Positions 1 to 7,528 of a stretch of DNA of 32,171 nucleotides are shown here, in pieces. The stretch is from an uncultured Flavobacteriaceae bacterium. GTDB taxonomy: Bacteria; Bacteroidota; Bacteroidia; Flavobacteriales; Flavobacteriaceae. Position numbers and translations under genes: made by a program. The stretch covers positions 1 to 32,171 of the forward strand of contig CALLVX010000078.1 of NCBI GenBank assembly GCA_938010765.1, given 5' to 3'. The notes under the pieces are model-generated. The model made no database searches and was not told where the DNA came from. It was given only the letters and a program-made list of their open reading frames with translations. Positions within the stretch are counted from its first letter, which is position 1. The number at the start of each line of letters is the position of its first letter.

Positions 1-224
1 ATGGCGCTTTCAAAATGGCCATTGCGCATGATATTCCAGTGGTTCCTATAACTTTCTACGATGGCAAGAAACGTTTTTCTTTTACCTTTTTGAGTGGTGG
101 TCCAGGTAGACTAAGAGCTAAAGTTCATACGTTTTTTGAAACAGGAATTTTAGCCGAGGACGATAAATCAACTTTGAGGGAGGAAGTAAGAGAAGTTATT
201 TTAAACGAATTGAAACAAAAATAA
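1..224 (+). CDS. 1-acyl-glycerol-3-phosphate acyltransferase (PlsC-like), 3' fragment
   Basis: Only the C-terminal part is in the window; the reading frame is open from base 3 and ends at the TAA at 222-224, giving about 73 residues. The first visible residues, GAFKMAIAHDIPVVPI, match the region of the PlsC/LPLAT family in which a Gly-Ala-Phe-Lys turn is followed by a hydrophobic strand with the invariant Pro (family block IV). The family transfers an acyl chain to lysophosphatidate at the inner membrane in phospholipid synthesis. The catalytic HX4D block would lie upstream and cannot be checked. The ATG at 15 is an internal Met, not the start. A hairpin (226-250) begins one base after the stop codon. 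Family assignment is good; exact substrate is not determined. Confidence 0.8.
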   Translation, partial: GAFKMAIAHDIPVVPITFYDGKKRFSFTFLSGGPGRLRAKVHTFFETGILAEDDKSTLREEVREVILNELKQK

Positions 225-225
225 A

Positions 226-250
226 CGCCCTGCAAATTTTTTGCAGGGCG
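226..250 (-). terminator. Hairpin terminator, best oriented for the minus strand
   Basis: Perfect 11-bp stem (226-236 with 240-250) and a 3-base loop. On the plus strand it is not followed by a T run, but read on the minus strand it is followed by TTTATTTTTG, so it best fits as the end of the sigma/barrel operon that stops at 355. It may also serve the acyltransferase gene in the other direction. Confidence 0.6.
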
Positions 251-257
251 CTCAACA

Positions 258-275
258 CCATTGTTTGAACAATGG
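258..275. repeat. Short perfect inverted repeat
   Basis: CCATTGTT (258-265) and AACAATGG (268-275) form an 8-bp palindrome with a 2-base loop, between the hairpin at 226-250 and the GC-rich palindrome at 295-335. Function unknown. Confidence 0.5.
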
Positions 276-294
276 ATAACCAACCAACCTCGTT

Positions 295-335
295 ACCCTG
301 AACCTGCCTGCTGGCGGGCAGGTTCATTTTAGGGT
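295..335. repeat. GC-rich intergenic palindrome (CCTGCC...GGCAGG type)
   Basis: GAACCTGCC (300-308) pairs perfectly with GGCAGGTTC (317-325). The stem can be extended across a 5-base bulge by ACCCT (295-299) and AGGGT (331-335). It is much more GC-rich than its surroundings. Palindromes of this look occur as dispersed intergenic repeats in Flavobacteriaceae; that is recollection and was not searched. No second copy was noticed in this window. Confidence 0.55.
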
Positions 336-354
336 CTGTTTTTATCATTTGGAA

Positions 355-1920
355 CTAGAACTTAAAGTTCAACCCACTATACACACCAACTGAAAAAGGA
401 TTAAATGTTCCATCCGTTTCAGAGAAGGTATTTAGTTGATATTTAAAAACCGGTTCTATATTTAACTGTACTTTCGGAGTGACTTTATAGTTCATACCAA
501 AACCTACATTCGTACTGAAATTAACACTGTTCACGTTATTGGCTTCCCCAACCTCGGTAGTTAATTCACCTGAGCTGAGGGAAATAGAATTGTCAACCAA
601 GAATAAAGAACTTACTCCTCCGATAAGATTGATTCCAAACCTCTTGTCCAATACCACGTAGTTTAGTTCAACAGGCACTTCTAAATAGCCAAATTGTTGT
701 TCCATAACACCATCGCGAGCAGCACTTACCGCAGAAACATCTGAAGCGAAATCCGTTGAGTTATCGAGAAACGGATTTTGATTCAATGATTCAATTCTTG
801 TATTGGTCTTACTGCTAACCACCAAATTTCTTGAGGTTAGGGTGTAATCAATATTGTCAATTTGACTGTTCGTAGCACTTTCTAGAGAGGAAGAAAATTC
901 CACGTCGTTGGTGCGATACCCGTAATCAACTTTGTGAATACCTGAACGAATGCTGAGTTTTTTACTGACCTCATAAGCAACAGAGAGACCATAACTAAGG
1001 TTGACATCACCTGACTTACTATTCGGCACGAAAATCGAATGTACCGGAGAGCCTTCACCCATTGCGCTAAAATAAACAGGTGCTATACTTGGTCCGGCAG
1101 ACCATTTGCTTCCTGAATTTTCCGCGACAACTTCTTCTTGGTTTTGTTCGGCGATTTCATCAAAAATGGACTTCTTTTTTGAATCTTCCTCAATAGCTTC
1201 AGAAGCTTCTTCATTATTATTCTGTGCAATACCTTCTTTGGAAGATTTATCAATTTCATTAATGACGCTATTTGTTTTTACATCGTTAGTATCCTTGGAA
1301 ATATTTTTATCTAGCCCGGTTTCAGAAGTGCCCGAATCGGCAACCTCCGCTTTCTCGCTAATTTGGTCAAAGTCGTTTTCAGAAGCCTTGGTCTGATTTT
1401 GCTCAATGGTTTTACGAACCTCTACCTTATCTGAATTGGCAACTTGAACCCCTAAAGCATTTTGATTTTTAATCACCTCTTTTTTGGACGACTGCTGAAT
1501 TACATTCGATTCCGAATTTTCTTTTGGAATAGTTTCTGTATTAACTACTTGATTCGTGGATGAGCTTTGTTCATCAGGAATAGTTTCCTGTTGTGCATCA
1601 ACGATTTGCTCATCATTCGAAGTTTGATTTTCAAATGTAGTATCCGTTTTATTTTCTTCGGATGATTTTTCAGTATCCACCTTCACATCGGTAACTACTG
1701 GCTTAACAGAAGAGTTATTCTCAAAAGGATTGATAAGCGTTATAGCTAAAAGTAGTACAGCTGCTACTCCACCTAATTTCCACCAGATGGGGATTACTTT
1801 GCGAGACTTTTTCTTTTTGTCCAATGATGCTTCAATCGACTGCCAGACTTTATCATCAGGAACTTCCGAAAAGTCTTTTAGTTTCTCATGAAACAGTTTG
1901 TCTAAATTCTTTTTACCCAT
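355..1920 (-). CDS. Membrane-anchored protein with C-terminal outer-membrane beta-barrel (sigma-factor partner)
   Basis: 521 residues. Residues 1-45 are charged and presumably cytoplasmic. One hydrophobic segment follows (about 46-63, WWKLGGVAAVLLLAITLI). Residues 65-270 are a low-complexity linker rich in Ser, Asn, Glu, Lys and Thr. The C-terminal 250 residues (from WSAGPSIAPVYF) alternate like a small PorT/OMP_b-brl barrel and end in Phe (NFKF), as outer-membrane barrels do. The gene lies 36 bases downstream of an ECF sigma factor gene on the same strand. Its N-terminal layout matches the short anti-sigma-like proteins paired with such sigma factors in Flavobacteriia, so a regulatory role is inferred. 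No zinc-binding anti-sigma motif (HX3CX2C) is present. Architecture is clear; function is not. Confidence 0.75.
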   Translation of the reverse strand: MGKKNLDKLFHEKLKDFSEVPDDKVWQSIEASLDKKKKSRKVIPIWWKLGGVAAVLLLAITLINPFENNSSVKPVVTDVKVDTEKSSEENKTDTTFENQTSNDEQIVDAQQETIPDEQSSSTNQVVNTETIPKENSESNVIQQSSKKEVIKNQNALGVQVANSDKVEVRKTIEQNQTKASENDFDQISEKAEVADSGTSETGLDKNISKDTNDVKTNSVINEIDKSSKEGIAQNNNEEASEAIEEDSKKKSIFDEIAEQNQEEVVAENSGSKWSAGPSIAPVYFSAMGEGSPVHSIFVPNSKSGDVNLSYGLSVAYEVSKKLSIRSGIHKVDYGYRTNDVEFSSSLESATNSQIDNIDYTLTSRNLVVSSKTNTRIESLNQNPFLDNSTDFASDVSAVSAARDGVMEQQFGYLEVPVELNYVVLDKRFGINLIGGVSSLFLVDNSISLSSGELTTEVGEANNVNSVNFSTNVGFGMNYKVTPKVQLNIEPVFKYQLNTFSETDGTFNPFSVGVYSGLNFKF

Positions 1921-1956
1921 TACGTAAGGTCTTTATTTTGATGTTTTTTTCACTGA

Positions 1957-2523
1957 TCATACCAAGTCTTTCATTACAAATATGATGAGACCAATGATGG
2001 CTTTTGTTTGTTCGTTTTCGATTTTTTCCTTTAGAATCATTCGTGCTCGTGCAAGATTTGATTTTGATGTTCCTGCGGATGTCCCTAGCTTTTCACTAAT
2101 TTCTTTATGGGAATACCCATCCAGTACATACATATTAAAGGTTAATCGATATTTATTTGGTAGTTCTTGAATGTACTGAAGAAGGGTTTGGAGATTAACA
2201 TCTGCATATCCAGAATCCACCTCAACTTCTTCTACCGTATTTTCGGAAACTACATTTAAATATTCTTCTTTTCTATATTTCTGTAGTACAGTATTTACTG
2301 TAATACGTTTTATCCATCCTTCAAAAGAACCTTTGCCACTATACTGACCTATTTTGTCAAAAATGGTCATAAAACTATCGTGCAAGTTGTCCTCTGCCTC
2401 GGTTTTATTGCGAGAGTATTTGAGGCTTATACCAAACAATATAGGTGAGTACTTTCTATAGAGTTGGGCTTGAGCCTTTCGGTCTCCTCGTTTACAATGG
2501 TCTATGAGCTGTTCTAGACTCAA
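1957..2523 (-). CDS. RNA polymerase ECF-type sigma-70 factor
   Basis: 188 residues, usual ECF length. Sigma region 2 is at about residues 20-90 (AEDNLHDSFMTIFDKI, then FEGWIKRITVNT). Region 4 is at about 105-170, with the helix-turn-helix HKEISEKLGTSAGTSKSNLA. The start codon is TTG at 2521-2523; an in-frame stop lies four codons upstream and no ATG is available, and MSLEQLI fits the usual family N-terminus. The 36-base gap to the downstream membrane/barrel gene suggests one operon and a functional pair. The stimulus cannot be told from sequence. Confidence 0.9.
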   Translation of the reverse strand: MSLEQLIDHCKRGDRKAQAQLYRKYSPILFGISLKYSRNKTEAEDNLHDSFMTIFDKIGQYSGKGSFEGWIKRITVNTVLQKYRKEEYLNVVSENTVEEVEVDSGYADVNLQTLLQYIQELPNKYRLTFNMYVLDGYSHKEISEKLGTSAGTSKSNLARARMILKEKIENEQTKAIIGLIIFVMKDLV

Positions 2524-2551
2524 AATTGTTGGTTAGGTTACAATGAAAGTA

Positions 2552-2968
2552 TTATATGACAGGAACTTCCACTTCAAAATACTGTTGTTCGCCGTTTGCG
2601 TCTTCGCCCTGCCAAAAGCGAAAAATATAAGTTTGGAAATGCTGTACTTCAAAACCAAAAGTGGCCACATCTTCAGATGAAGTTTCATTACAAGTTTCTT
2701 GATCGGTGCGTTTGGTGCCTATAAGCACAACATTTCGCACGGTAACATCCTTAGGTGTGACGTCGAAACCACTGAAACTAGTACATGAATCAGGTTTTCT
2801 ATAGGTCACACGAATTTGATACGTCTGATTCAAACTAAAAAACTCTGGAAGGTCAGCACTCACTATTTGCAGCGGCACAAAATGAAAATTTGGTGCATCA
2901 TCGTTGGTGCACGAATTAACCAACAACATAGTCATTACAAATAAGATTCTGAAAAAGGTCTTCTTCAT
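2552..2968 (-). CDS. Small lipoprotein of unknown function
   Basis: 138 residues from the ATG at 2966-2968; a TTG two codons earlier is a weaker choice. The N-terminus MKKTFFRILFVMTMLLVNSC is a lipoprotein signal peptide with lipobox LVNSC. The mature protein begins CTNDDA, and acidic residues just after the Cys match the lipoprotein export signal used for surface display in Bacteroidota. The body is beta-rich with a few Cys (PDSCTSF, QETCNE). It lies on the recA strand, 91 bases after the recA stop, and may be co-transcribed with it. I do not recognise the family. Confidence 0.7.
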   Translation of the reverse strand: MKKTFFRILFVMTMLLVNSCTNDDAPNFHFVPLQIVSADLPEFFSLNQTYQIRVTYRKPDSCTSFSGFDVTPKDVTVRNVVLIGTKRTDQETCNETSSEDVATFGFEVQHFQTYIFRFWQGEDANGEQQYFEVEVPVI

Positions 2969-3059
2969 CAGCAAACTATTTTTGCTTTTAAGATGCGCGT
3001 AATACCCAAAGGTTGCGTTCTAACAAGGAAAATAGATAAGGCGTAGGACCTATGAAAGT

Positions 3060-4064
3060 TTATTTCAGCGCATTTATAGCTTCGCGAATTTTCGCGTCTA
3101 ATTCCTCAAACAATTCAGGATTGTCTAGTAATAGTGCTTTCACTGCATCACGACCTTGCCCTAATTTTGTGTCTCCATAGCTAAACCAAGATCCACTTTT
3201 CTTTACGATTTCATATTCTACACCCAAGTCGATAATTTCACCTACTTTGGAAATTCCTTCCCCGTACATGATATCGAACTCGGTGGTTCTGAAAGGAGGT
3301 GCGACTTTATTCTTAACCACTTTAACACGGGTTTTGTTACCCTGAACACCGCCGTCGGTATCTTTTATCTGAGTAGATCTTCTAATATCTAAACGAACAG
3401 ATGCATAAAATTTAAGCGCATTACCACCTGTAGTTGTTTCAGGGTTTCCGAACATCACGCCAATCTTTTCACGCAATTGGTTAATGAAAATCACGGTACA
3501 ATGTGTTTTGCTTATTGAACCGGTTAATTTTCGCAAAGCTTGAGACATCAATCTCGCGTGAAGCCCCATTTTTGAGTCTCCCATTTCGCCTTCAATCTCA
3601 CTTTTCGGAGTTAAGGCAGCAACAGAGTCAATAACAACGATATCAATAGCACCAGAGCGAATTAAATTATCTGCAATCTCTAAGCCTTGTTCCCCATTAT
3701 CAGGTTGAGAAATGATAAGGTTGTCGATATCAACGCCTAATTTTTCCGCATAAAAACGGTCGAACGCATGTTCTGCATCTATAAAAGCCGCAATGCCACC
3801 TTGCTTCTGAGCTTCAGCAATAGCATGTAGAGTTAAAGTAGTCTTACCCGAAGATTCCGGACCGTAAATTTCAATAACTCTACCTCGAGGATATCCTCCA
3901 ACACCCAATGCAATATCCAAACCTAATGAACCTGATGGAATAACTTCAACATCTTCAATCACACTATCGCCCATCTTCATAACAGCACCTTTTCCGTAGG
4001 TTTTGTCTAATTTATCAAGGGTTAATTTTAAGGCTTTTAGCTTTGCGTCTTTCTCAGAACTCAT
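3060..4064 (-). CDS. recA: Recombinase RecA
   Basis: 334 residues, normal for RecA. It polymerises on single-stranded DNA and drives homologous strand exchange; with ATP it also stimulates self-cleavage of LexA/S24-type repressors. Walker A is GPESSGKTT (68-76), the catalytic Glu is in IDAEHA (E98), Walker B is IVVIDS (142-147), and the L2 DNA-binding loop is [21 protein letters not shown] (about 195-213, shown here in part). The C-terminus is short and fairly acidic. A promoter with 20-base spacing lies 25-55 bases upstream of the start. Note the S24-family repressor at 22335, a possible target of RecA-stimulated cleavage. Confidence 0.98.
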   Translation of the reverse strand: MSSEKDAKLKALKLTLDKLDKTYGKGAVMKMGDSVIEDVEVIPSGSLGLDIALGVGGYPRGRVIEIYGPESSGKTTLTLHAIAEAQKQGGIAAFIDAEHAFDRFYAEKLGVDIDNLIISQPDNGEQGLEIADNLIRSGAIDIVVIDSVAALTPKSEIEGEMGDSKMGLHARLMSQALRKLTGSISKTHCTVIFINQLREKIGVMFGNPETTTGGNALKFYASVRLDIRRSTQIKDTDGGVQGNKTRVKVVKNKVAPPFRTTEFDIMYGEGISKVGEIIDLGVEYEIVKKSGSWFSYGDTKLGQGRDAVKALLLDNPELFEELDAKIREAINALK

Positions 4065-4088
4065 AGTTTTCTCGTTTAATAAGGAGGG

Positions 4089-4119
4089 CTAAATTACCAA
4101 TTCTTTTTGCATATAACAA
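4089..4119 (-). promoter_or_regulatory. Predicted recA promoter
   Basis: On the minus strand, TTG (4119-4117), 20 bases, then TAATTTAG (4096-4089), one mismatch from the Bacteroidota -7 element TAnnTTTG at standard spacing. The recA start is 25 bases downstream. Confidence 0.5.
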
Positions 4120-4249
4120 TGGGCGACGCAACCTTTTTATAAAACCTGCATCTAATTAAAAAAAGCTGCTAGTTTGAGTAAGGAATATCTATTGTTTTGA
4201 ACGGCAATGGGCAATGGTGGCCTCTTCCTTTTGGTACTTTGAAACTGCT

Positions 4250-4279
4250 ATGAAGAAGAAAAAAATGGAACGGCCGTAA
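4250..4279 (+). other. Candidate 9-codon mini-ORF or small RNA ending on a terminator
   Basis: ATG at 4250 opens a 9-codon frame, MKKKKMERP, ending at TAA 4277-4279, one base before a strong rho-independent terminator. No longer gene precedes it on this strand, yet the terminator needs a transcript. The unit could be a short regulatory RNA, a mini-protein or a decayed gene. No clean TAnnTTTG promoter was found; TTTG near 4170 and TTTTG near 4197 are only approximate. Existence of a transcript is inferred from the terminator. Confidence 0.3.
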
Positions 4280-4280
4280 A

Positions 4281-4312
4281 AGAGTCTCGATTTATCGAGG
4301 CTCTTTTTTTTT
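4281..4312 (+). terminator. Rho-independent terminator
   Basis: AGAGTCTCGAT (4281-4291) pairs with ATCGAGGCTCT (4294-4304) with one G-T wobble, followed by an unbroken T run to 4312. No conventional gene on the plus strand lies upstream of it within this intergenic region. Confidence 0.8.
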
Positions 4313-4565
4313 GTTTATTCGGCCCCGAGACTTCCGGGGGTTTCAGTATTTACCTTGAGTTCATTTTGCCCTGTTTTCCTAAAGGGATGCTTTGAAGCGA
4401 TAATACTCATTTCCAGATTCTCCCTTCAGGGTCGGGATAAGGAACACGAACTTCTTTTGTATCACCCGTCATCGAGCATCCGACCTTTTCTACAAATTAT
4501 CCTTATTTTTGCAATCCCGATAATCATCGGAAATAACATTCTTTAACTTAAATTATTAGTATAGC
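4313..4565. other. Upstream region of trhO, no gene seen
   Basis: With the preceding 4065-4312 this makes 501 bases without a conventional gene. It holds a CCCCGAG/CGGGGG imperfect inverted repeat near 4324-4341, the predicted trhO promoter, and a small CCGAT/ATCGG hairpin just after the expected transcription start. A 63-codon frame in the interval starts only at TTG and is not accepted. Confidence 0.5.
4504..4511 (+). promoter_or_regulatory. Predicted -7 element of the trhO promoter
   Basis: TATTTTTG exactly fits TAnnTTTG and is followed by C, as in the extended consensus. The start codon is 54 bases downstream. The -33 region has only a T run (CCTTTTC, 4484-4490) rather than TTG. Confidence 0.4.
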
Positions 4566-5597
4566 ATGCAACTGTACAATACATTAAGTGCAAAGGAAAG
4601 AGCAGCTCTTATTGAAGAAGCTGGACAAGAACGTCTTACCATCTCTTTCTACACCTATGCACACATCGGCAATCCGACGCTATTTAGAAATCACCTTTTT
4701 ATTCATTGGAACGAACTCGAAGTACTCGGCCGTATCTATGTCGCGCATGAGGGAATCAATGCCCAATTATCTGTTCCGGCAGAAAATTTTGAAGCGTTTA
4801 AAACCCATTTGGATAGTATTTCTTTTTTAGAAAATGTTCGATTGAACATTGCCATTGAGCAAGACAATTTATCATTTTTGAAGTTGAAGGTGAAGGTGCG
4901 AAAGAAGATAGTGGCGGATGGATTGAACGATGCTACTTTTGACGTAACAAATAAAGGAATTCACGTTGGCGCCGAACAATTCAATGAATTAATCGAAGAT
5001 CCAGATACAGTTTTGGTGGATATGCGAAATCACTATGAAAGTGAGATAGGACATTTTAAAAACGCGATTACTCCTGATGTGGATACCTTTCGCGATTCTT
5101 TAGAAATAATAGAGAAGGATTTAGCCGATCTTAAAGAGGATAAAAAACTAGTTATGTATTGCACTGGTGGAATTCGATGTGAAAAAGCTAGTGCCTACTA
5201 TAAACACAAAGGTTTTAAACAGGTGTATCAGCTTGAAGGGGGAATTATTGAATACGCCCGACAAGTAGAAAAGAAGAATTTGGAAAATAAATTCAGAGGG
5301 AAGAACTTTGTTTTCGACCATAGGCGGGGTGAACGTATTTCAGATGATGTGATAGCACAATGCCATCAATGCGGAAAGTCATGTGATACCCATGAAAACT
5401 GTGCAAACGAAGCATGTCATTTGTTATTTATTCAGTGTGAGGAATGCGCGAAGAAAATGGATAATTGCTGTTCTACGGAATGTCAAGAAATTCATAATCT
5501 TCCTTTTGAAGAGCAAAAAGCACTTCGAAAAGGCAAAGTTGTGAGCAATAAGATTTTCAAAAAGGGCAGGTCAGAGGTACTAAAGTTTAAGAAGTAG
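4566..5597 (+). CDS. trhO: tRNA uridine(34) hydroxylase TrhO (rhodanese family)
   Basis: 343 residues. The family (formerly YceA/UPF0176) uses O2 to hydroxylate U34 of certain tRNAs, the first step to 5-methoxy- or 5-carboxymethoxyuridine. The N-terminal acylphosphatase-like domain (about 20-115) contains the signature GRIYVAHEGINAQLS. The rhodanese domain (about 130-235) carries the active-site loop YCTGGIRCEKA with C199. The C-terminal region has clustered Cys (CHQCGKSC, CEECAKKMDNCC) suggesting a metal-binding knuckle, common in longer members. A -7 element lies 54 bases upstream and the gene appears to be its own unit. Confidence 0.93.
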   Translation: MQLYNTLSAKERAALIEEAGQERLTISFYTYAHIGNPTLFRNHLFIHWNELEVLGRIYVAHEGINAQLSVPAENFEAFKTHLDSISFLENVRLNIAIEQDNLSFLKLKVKVRKKIVADGLNDATFDVTNKGIHVGAEQFNELIEDPDTVLVDMRNHYESEIGHFKNAITPDVDTFRDSLEIIEKDLADLKEDKKLVMYCTGGIRCEKASAYYKHKGFKQVYQLEGGIIEYARQVEKKNLENKFRGKNFVFDHRRGERISDDVIAQCHQCGKSCDTHENCANEACHLLFIQCEECAKKMDNCCSTECQEIHNLPFEEQKALRKGKVVSNKIFKKGRSEVLKFKK

Positions 5598-5655
5598 GCA
5601 GTTTTCATTGACAGTAGGCAGAAATACTAAAACTGATAACTGCCGGTACCCACTG
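5593..5655. repeat. Short degenerate GGCAGT-type repeats
   Basis: AGTAGGCAG occurs twice within 30 bases just after trhO, and AACTGCC, its partial complement, follows, so the stretch can fold on itself. Intergenic strings of CAGT/GGCAG words are common in Flavobacteriaceae (recollection, not searched). It may act as a weak terminator for trhO. Confidence 0.35.
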
Positions 5656-5759
5656 AATACTTTTCTTTCCACCGCAAATTATACTATCTTTACTTTTAAG
5701 TTTAGTATGAACCTTTTTTGGTCAATTTCCCTCGAAAAGACCAAACCAACATATAATAT

Positions 5760-7046
5760 ATGAGTTGTAGCAGTTGTTCGACCGGTAAGGACGGGCAACC
5801 ACGTGGATGCAAGAATAACGGCACTTGTGGTACCGATGGTTGTAATAAATTAACAGTTTTTGACTGGCTTTCCAATATGTCACTTCCAAACGGAGAGAAA
5901 CCGTTTGACTGTGTTGAGGTGCGTTTTAAAAACAGCAGAAAAGAATTCTTCAGAAATACCGAAAATCTATCATTATCAATAGGGGACATAGTCGGCACTC
6001 AGGCACAATCAGGCCATGATATCGGAATGGTCACGCTTACCGGAGAACTCGTAAAAGTTCAAATGAAACGGAAGAAGGTTGATTTTAATGACGCTGAGCT
6101 TCCGAAGGTGTATCGAAAAGCTTCGCAAAAAGATATTGATACTTGGCAAAAATGTCGTGATCGTGAAGAGGAAATAAAGAAACGAGCCCGTGAGATTGCC
6201 ATCATCCTAAAACTCCAGATGAAAATCTCAGATGTAGAGTTTCAAGGAGACGGGTCAAAAGCTACTTTTTATTATACTGCAGAAGAACGGGTAGATTTTC
6301 GTCAGTTGATTAAAGACATGGCAAAAGCCTTCGGTATCCGAATTGAAATGCGTCAAATCGGGTATCGTCAAGAGGCGCAACGTCTAGGAGGAATCGGTTC
6401 GTGCGGAAGAGAACTTTGCTGCTCAACTTGGCTTACCGATTTTAGGTCAGTTAGTACTTCTGCAGCTCGTTATCAGCAATTGTCCTTAAATCCACAAAAA
6501 TTGGCGGGTCAATGTGGAAAACTTAAATGTTGTTTGAATTATGAGCTGGATGTTTACATTGACGCGTTGAAAGACTTCCCGGGGCAAGACACCAAACTCT
6601 TTACCGAAAAGGGACTGGCATTTTGTCAAAAAACAGATATTTTTAAGGAGAAGCTTTGGTTTTCTTATAAAGATGACCCAGCGAACTGGCATGTACTTTC
6701 CCCTGAACAGGTAAAGGAGATCTTAGAAAAGAATAAGAAAAAAGAAAAGGTTGCCAGTCTTGAAGAATATGCTGTAGAAAATCTTGTTGAAATAGAAGAA
6801 AGGGTGGTCTTTGAAAACGTAGTAGGTCAAGATAGCCTGACGCGTTTCGACAAGCCGAAAAGGAGTAAAAATAGCCGTAACCGAAACAGGAATAAAAAAC
6901 GAAAAGCTGGCGGTGGTGGAAATAATCAAAGACAAGGCCAAAACAAAAACCGGAATCAAGGGAAACAAAACTCCAATAAGAAAAACAATTCAGGAAATAC
7001 GAATAAGAATGCCAACCGTTCAAAAAGACGTCCTAAAAATGCCTAA
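5760..7046 (+). CDS. ricT: PSP1-domain protein, RicT (YaaT) family
   Basis: 428 residues. RicT is part of the cytoplasmic RicA-F-T complex in Bacillus, which binds Fe-S clusters and affects RNA processing; the role in Bacteroidota is less clear. A Cys-rich N-terminus (MSCSSCSTGKDGQPRGCKNN) is followed by the PSP1 core, with paired motifs CGRELCCSTWL and CGKLKCCLNYE at about residues 220-262. The C-terminal 60 residues are a basic Asn/Lys/Arg/Gly-rich tail, a plausible RNA-binding extension. The stop overlaps the gldH start by 8 bases, so translation is probably coupled. Compared with Firmicutes RicT the protein is longer because of both Cys-rich and basic ends. Confidence 0.9.
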   Translation: MSCSSCSTGKDGQPRGCKNNGTCGTDGCNKLTVFDWLSNMSLPNGEKPFDCVEVRFKNSRKEFFRNTENLSLSIGDIVGTQAQSGHDIGMVTLTGELVKVQMKRKKVDFNDAELPKVYRKASQKDIDTWQKCRDREEEIKKRAREIAIILKLQMKISDVEFQGDGSKATFYYTAEERVDFRQLIKDMAKAFGIRIEMRQIGYRQEAQRLGGIGSCGRELCCSTWLTDFRSVSTSAARYQQLSLNPQKLAGQCGKLKCCLNYELDVYIDALKDFPGQDTKLFTEKGLAFCQKTDIFKEKLWFSYKDDPANWHVLSPEQVKEILEKNKKKEKVASLEEYAVENLVEIEERVVFENVVGQDSLTRFDKPKRSKNSRNRNRNKKRKAGGGGNNQRQGQNKNRNQGKQNSNKKNNSGNTNKNANRSKRRPKNA

Positions 7047-7521
7047 GGTTTTCGTTTTTTTTCTGCTCGTTGTCTTTATGACATCTTGTAGTAAGGGCCT
7101 TGTAAAATCGGAATTTCAGTCTACGAATAATGCGATGTGGGCAAAAGACGATTTAATCGAGTTTACTTTCTCAGAAATGGATACCATTCAGAAATATGAT
7201 ATGTTCATCAATGTAAGAAATGACAACTCCTATCCCTATAATAATCTCTTCTTAATAGCTAATCTTGAATCTCCTGACGGAGAAAGTGTTACTGATACCT
7301 TGGAATATGAAATGGCATTACCTGATGGCACTTGGCTTGGCAAAGGGTATGGAAGCATAAAGGAAAACAAATTATGGTATAAAGAAAACATCGTTTTTGC
7401 TTCTTCTAGCGTATATACATTACGTATTTCCCACGCGATGCGAAAGAATGGTGATGTAAACGGAGTAATAAATTTAGAGGGAGTTACCGATATAGGTTTT
7501 GAAATTGTAAAAAGTAATTAG
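7039..7521 (+). CDS. gldH: Gliding motility lipoprotein GldH
   Basis: 160 residues from the ATG at 7039, which overlaps the last 8 bases of ricT; an upstream in-frame ATG at 6913 lies deep inside ricT and would bury the signal peptide. The N-terminus MPKVFVFFLLVVFMTSC is a lipoprotein signal with lipobox FMTSC. The body (NNAMWAKDDLIEFTF, then LPDGTWLGKGYGSIKENKLWY) matches the GldH family. GldH is required for gliding in Flavobacterium johnsoniae, where it supports the GldK/L/M/N motor and type IX secretion; its location between ricT and a penicillin-binding protein gene is the usual order in the group. It is separated from the next gene by 7 bases. Confidence 0.92.
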   Translation: MPKVFVFFLLVVFMTSCSKGLVKSEFQSTNNAMWAKDDLIEFTFSEMDTIQKYDMFINVRNDNSYPYNNLFLIANLESPDGESVTDTLEYEMALPDGTWLGKGYGSIKENKLWYKENIVFASSSVYTLRISHAMRKNGDVNGVINLEGVTDIGFEIVKSN

Positions 7522-7528
7522 TAAGCAT

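Noticed and set aside
4355..4546. 63-codon plus-strand frame upstream of trhO
   Set aside because: It begins at TTG, has no family resemblance, and covers the predicted trhO promoter.
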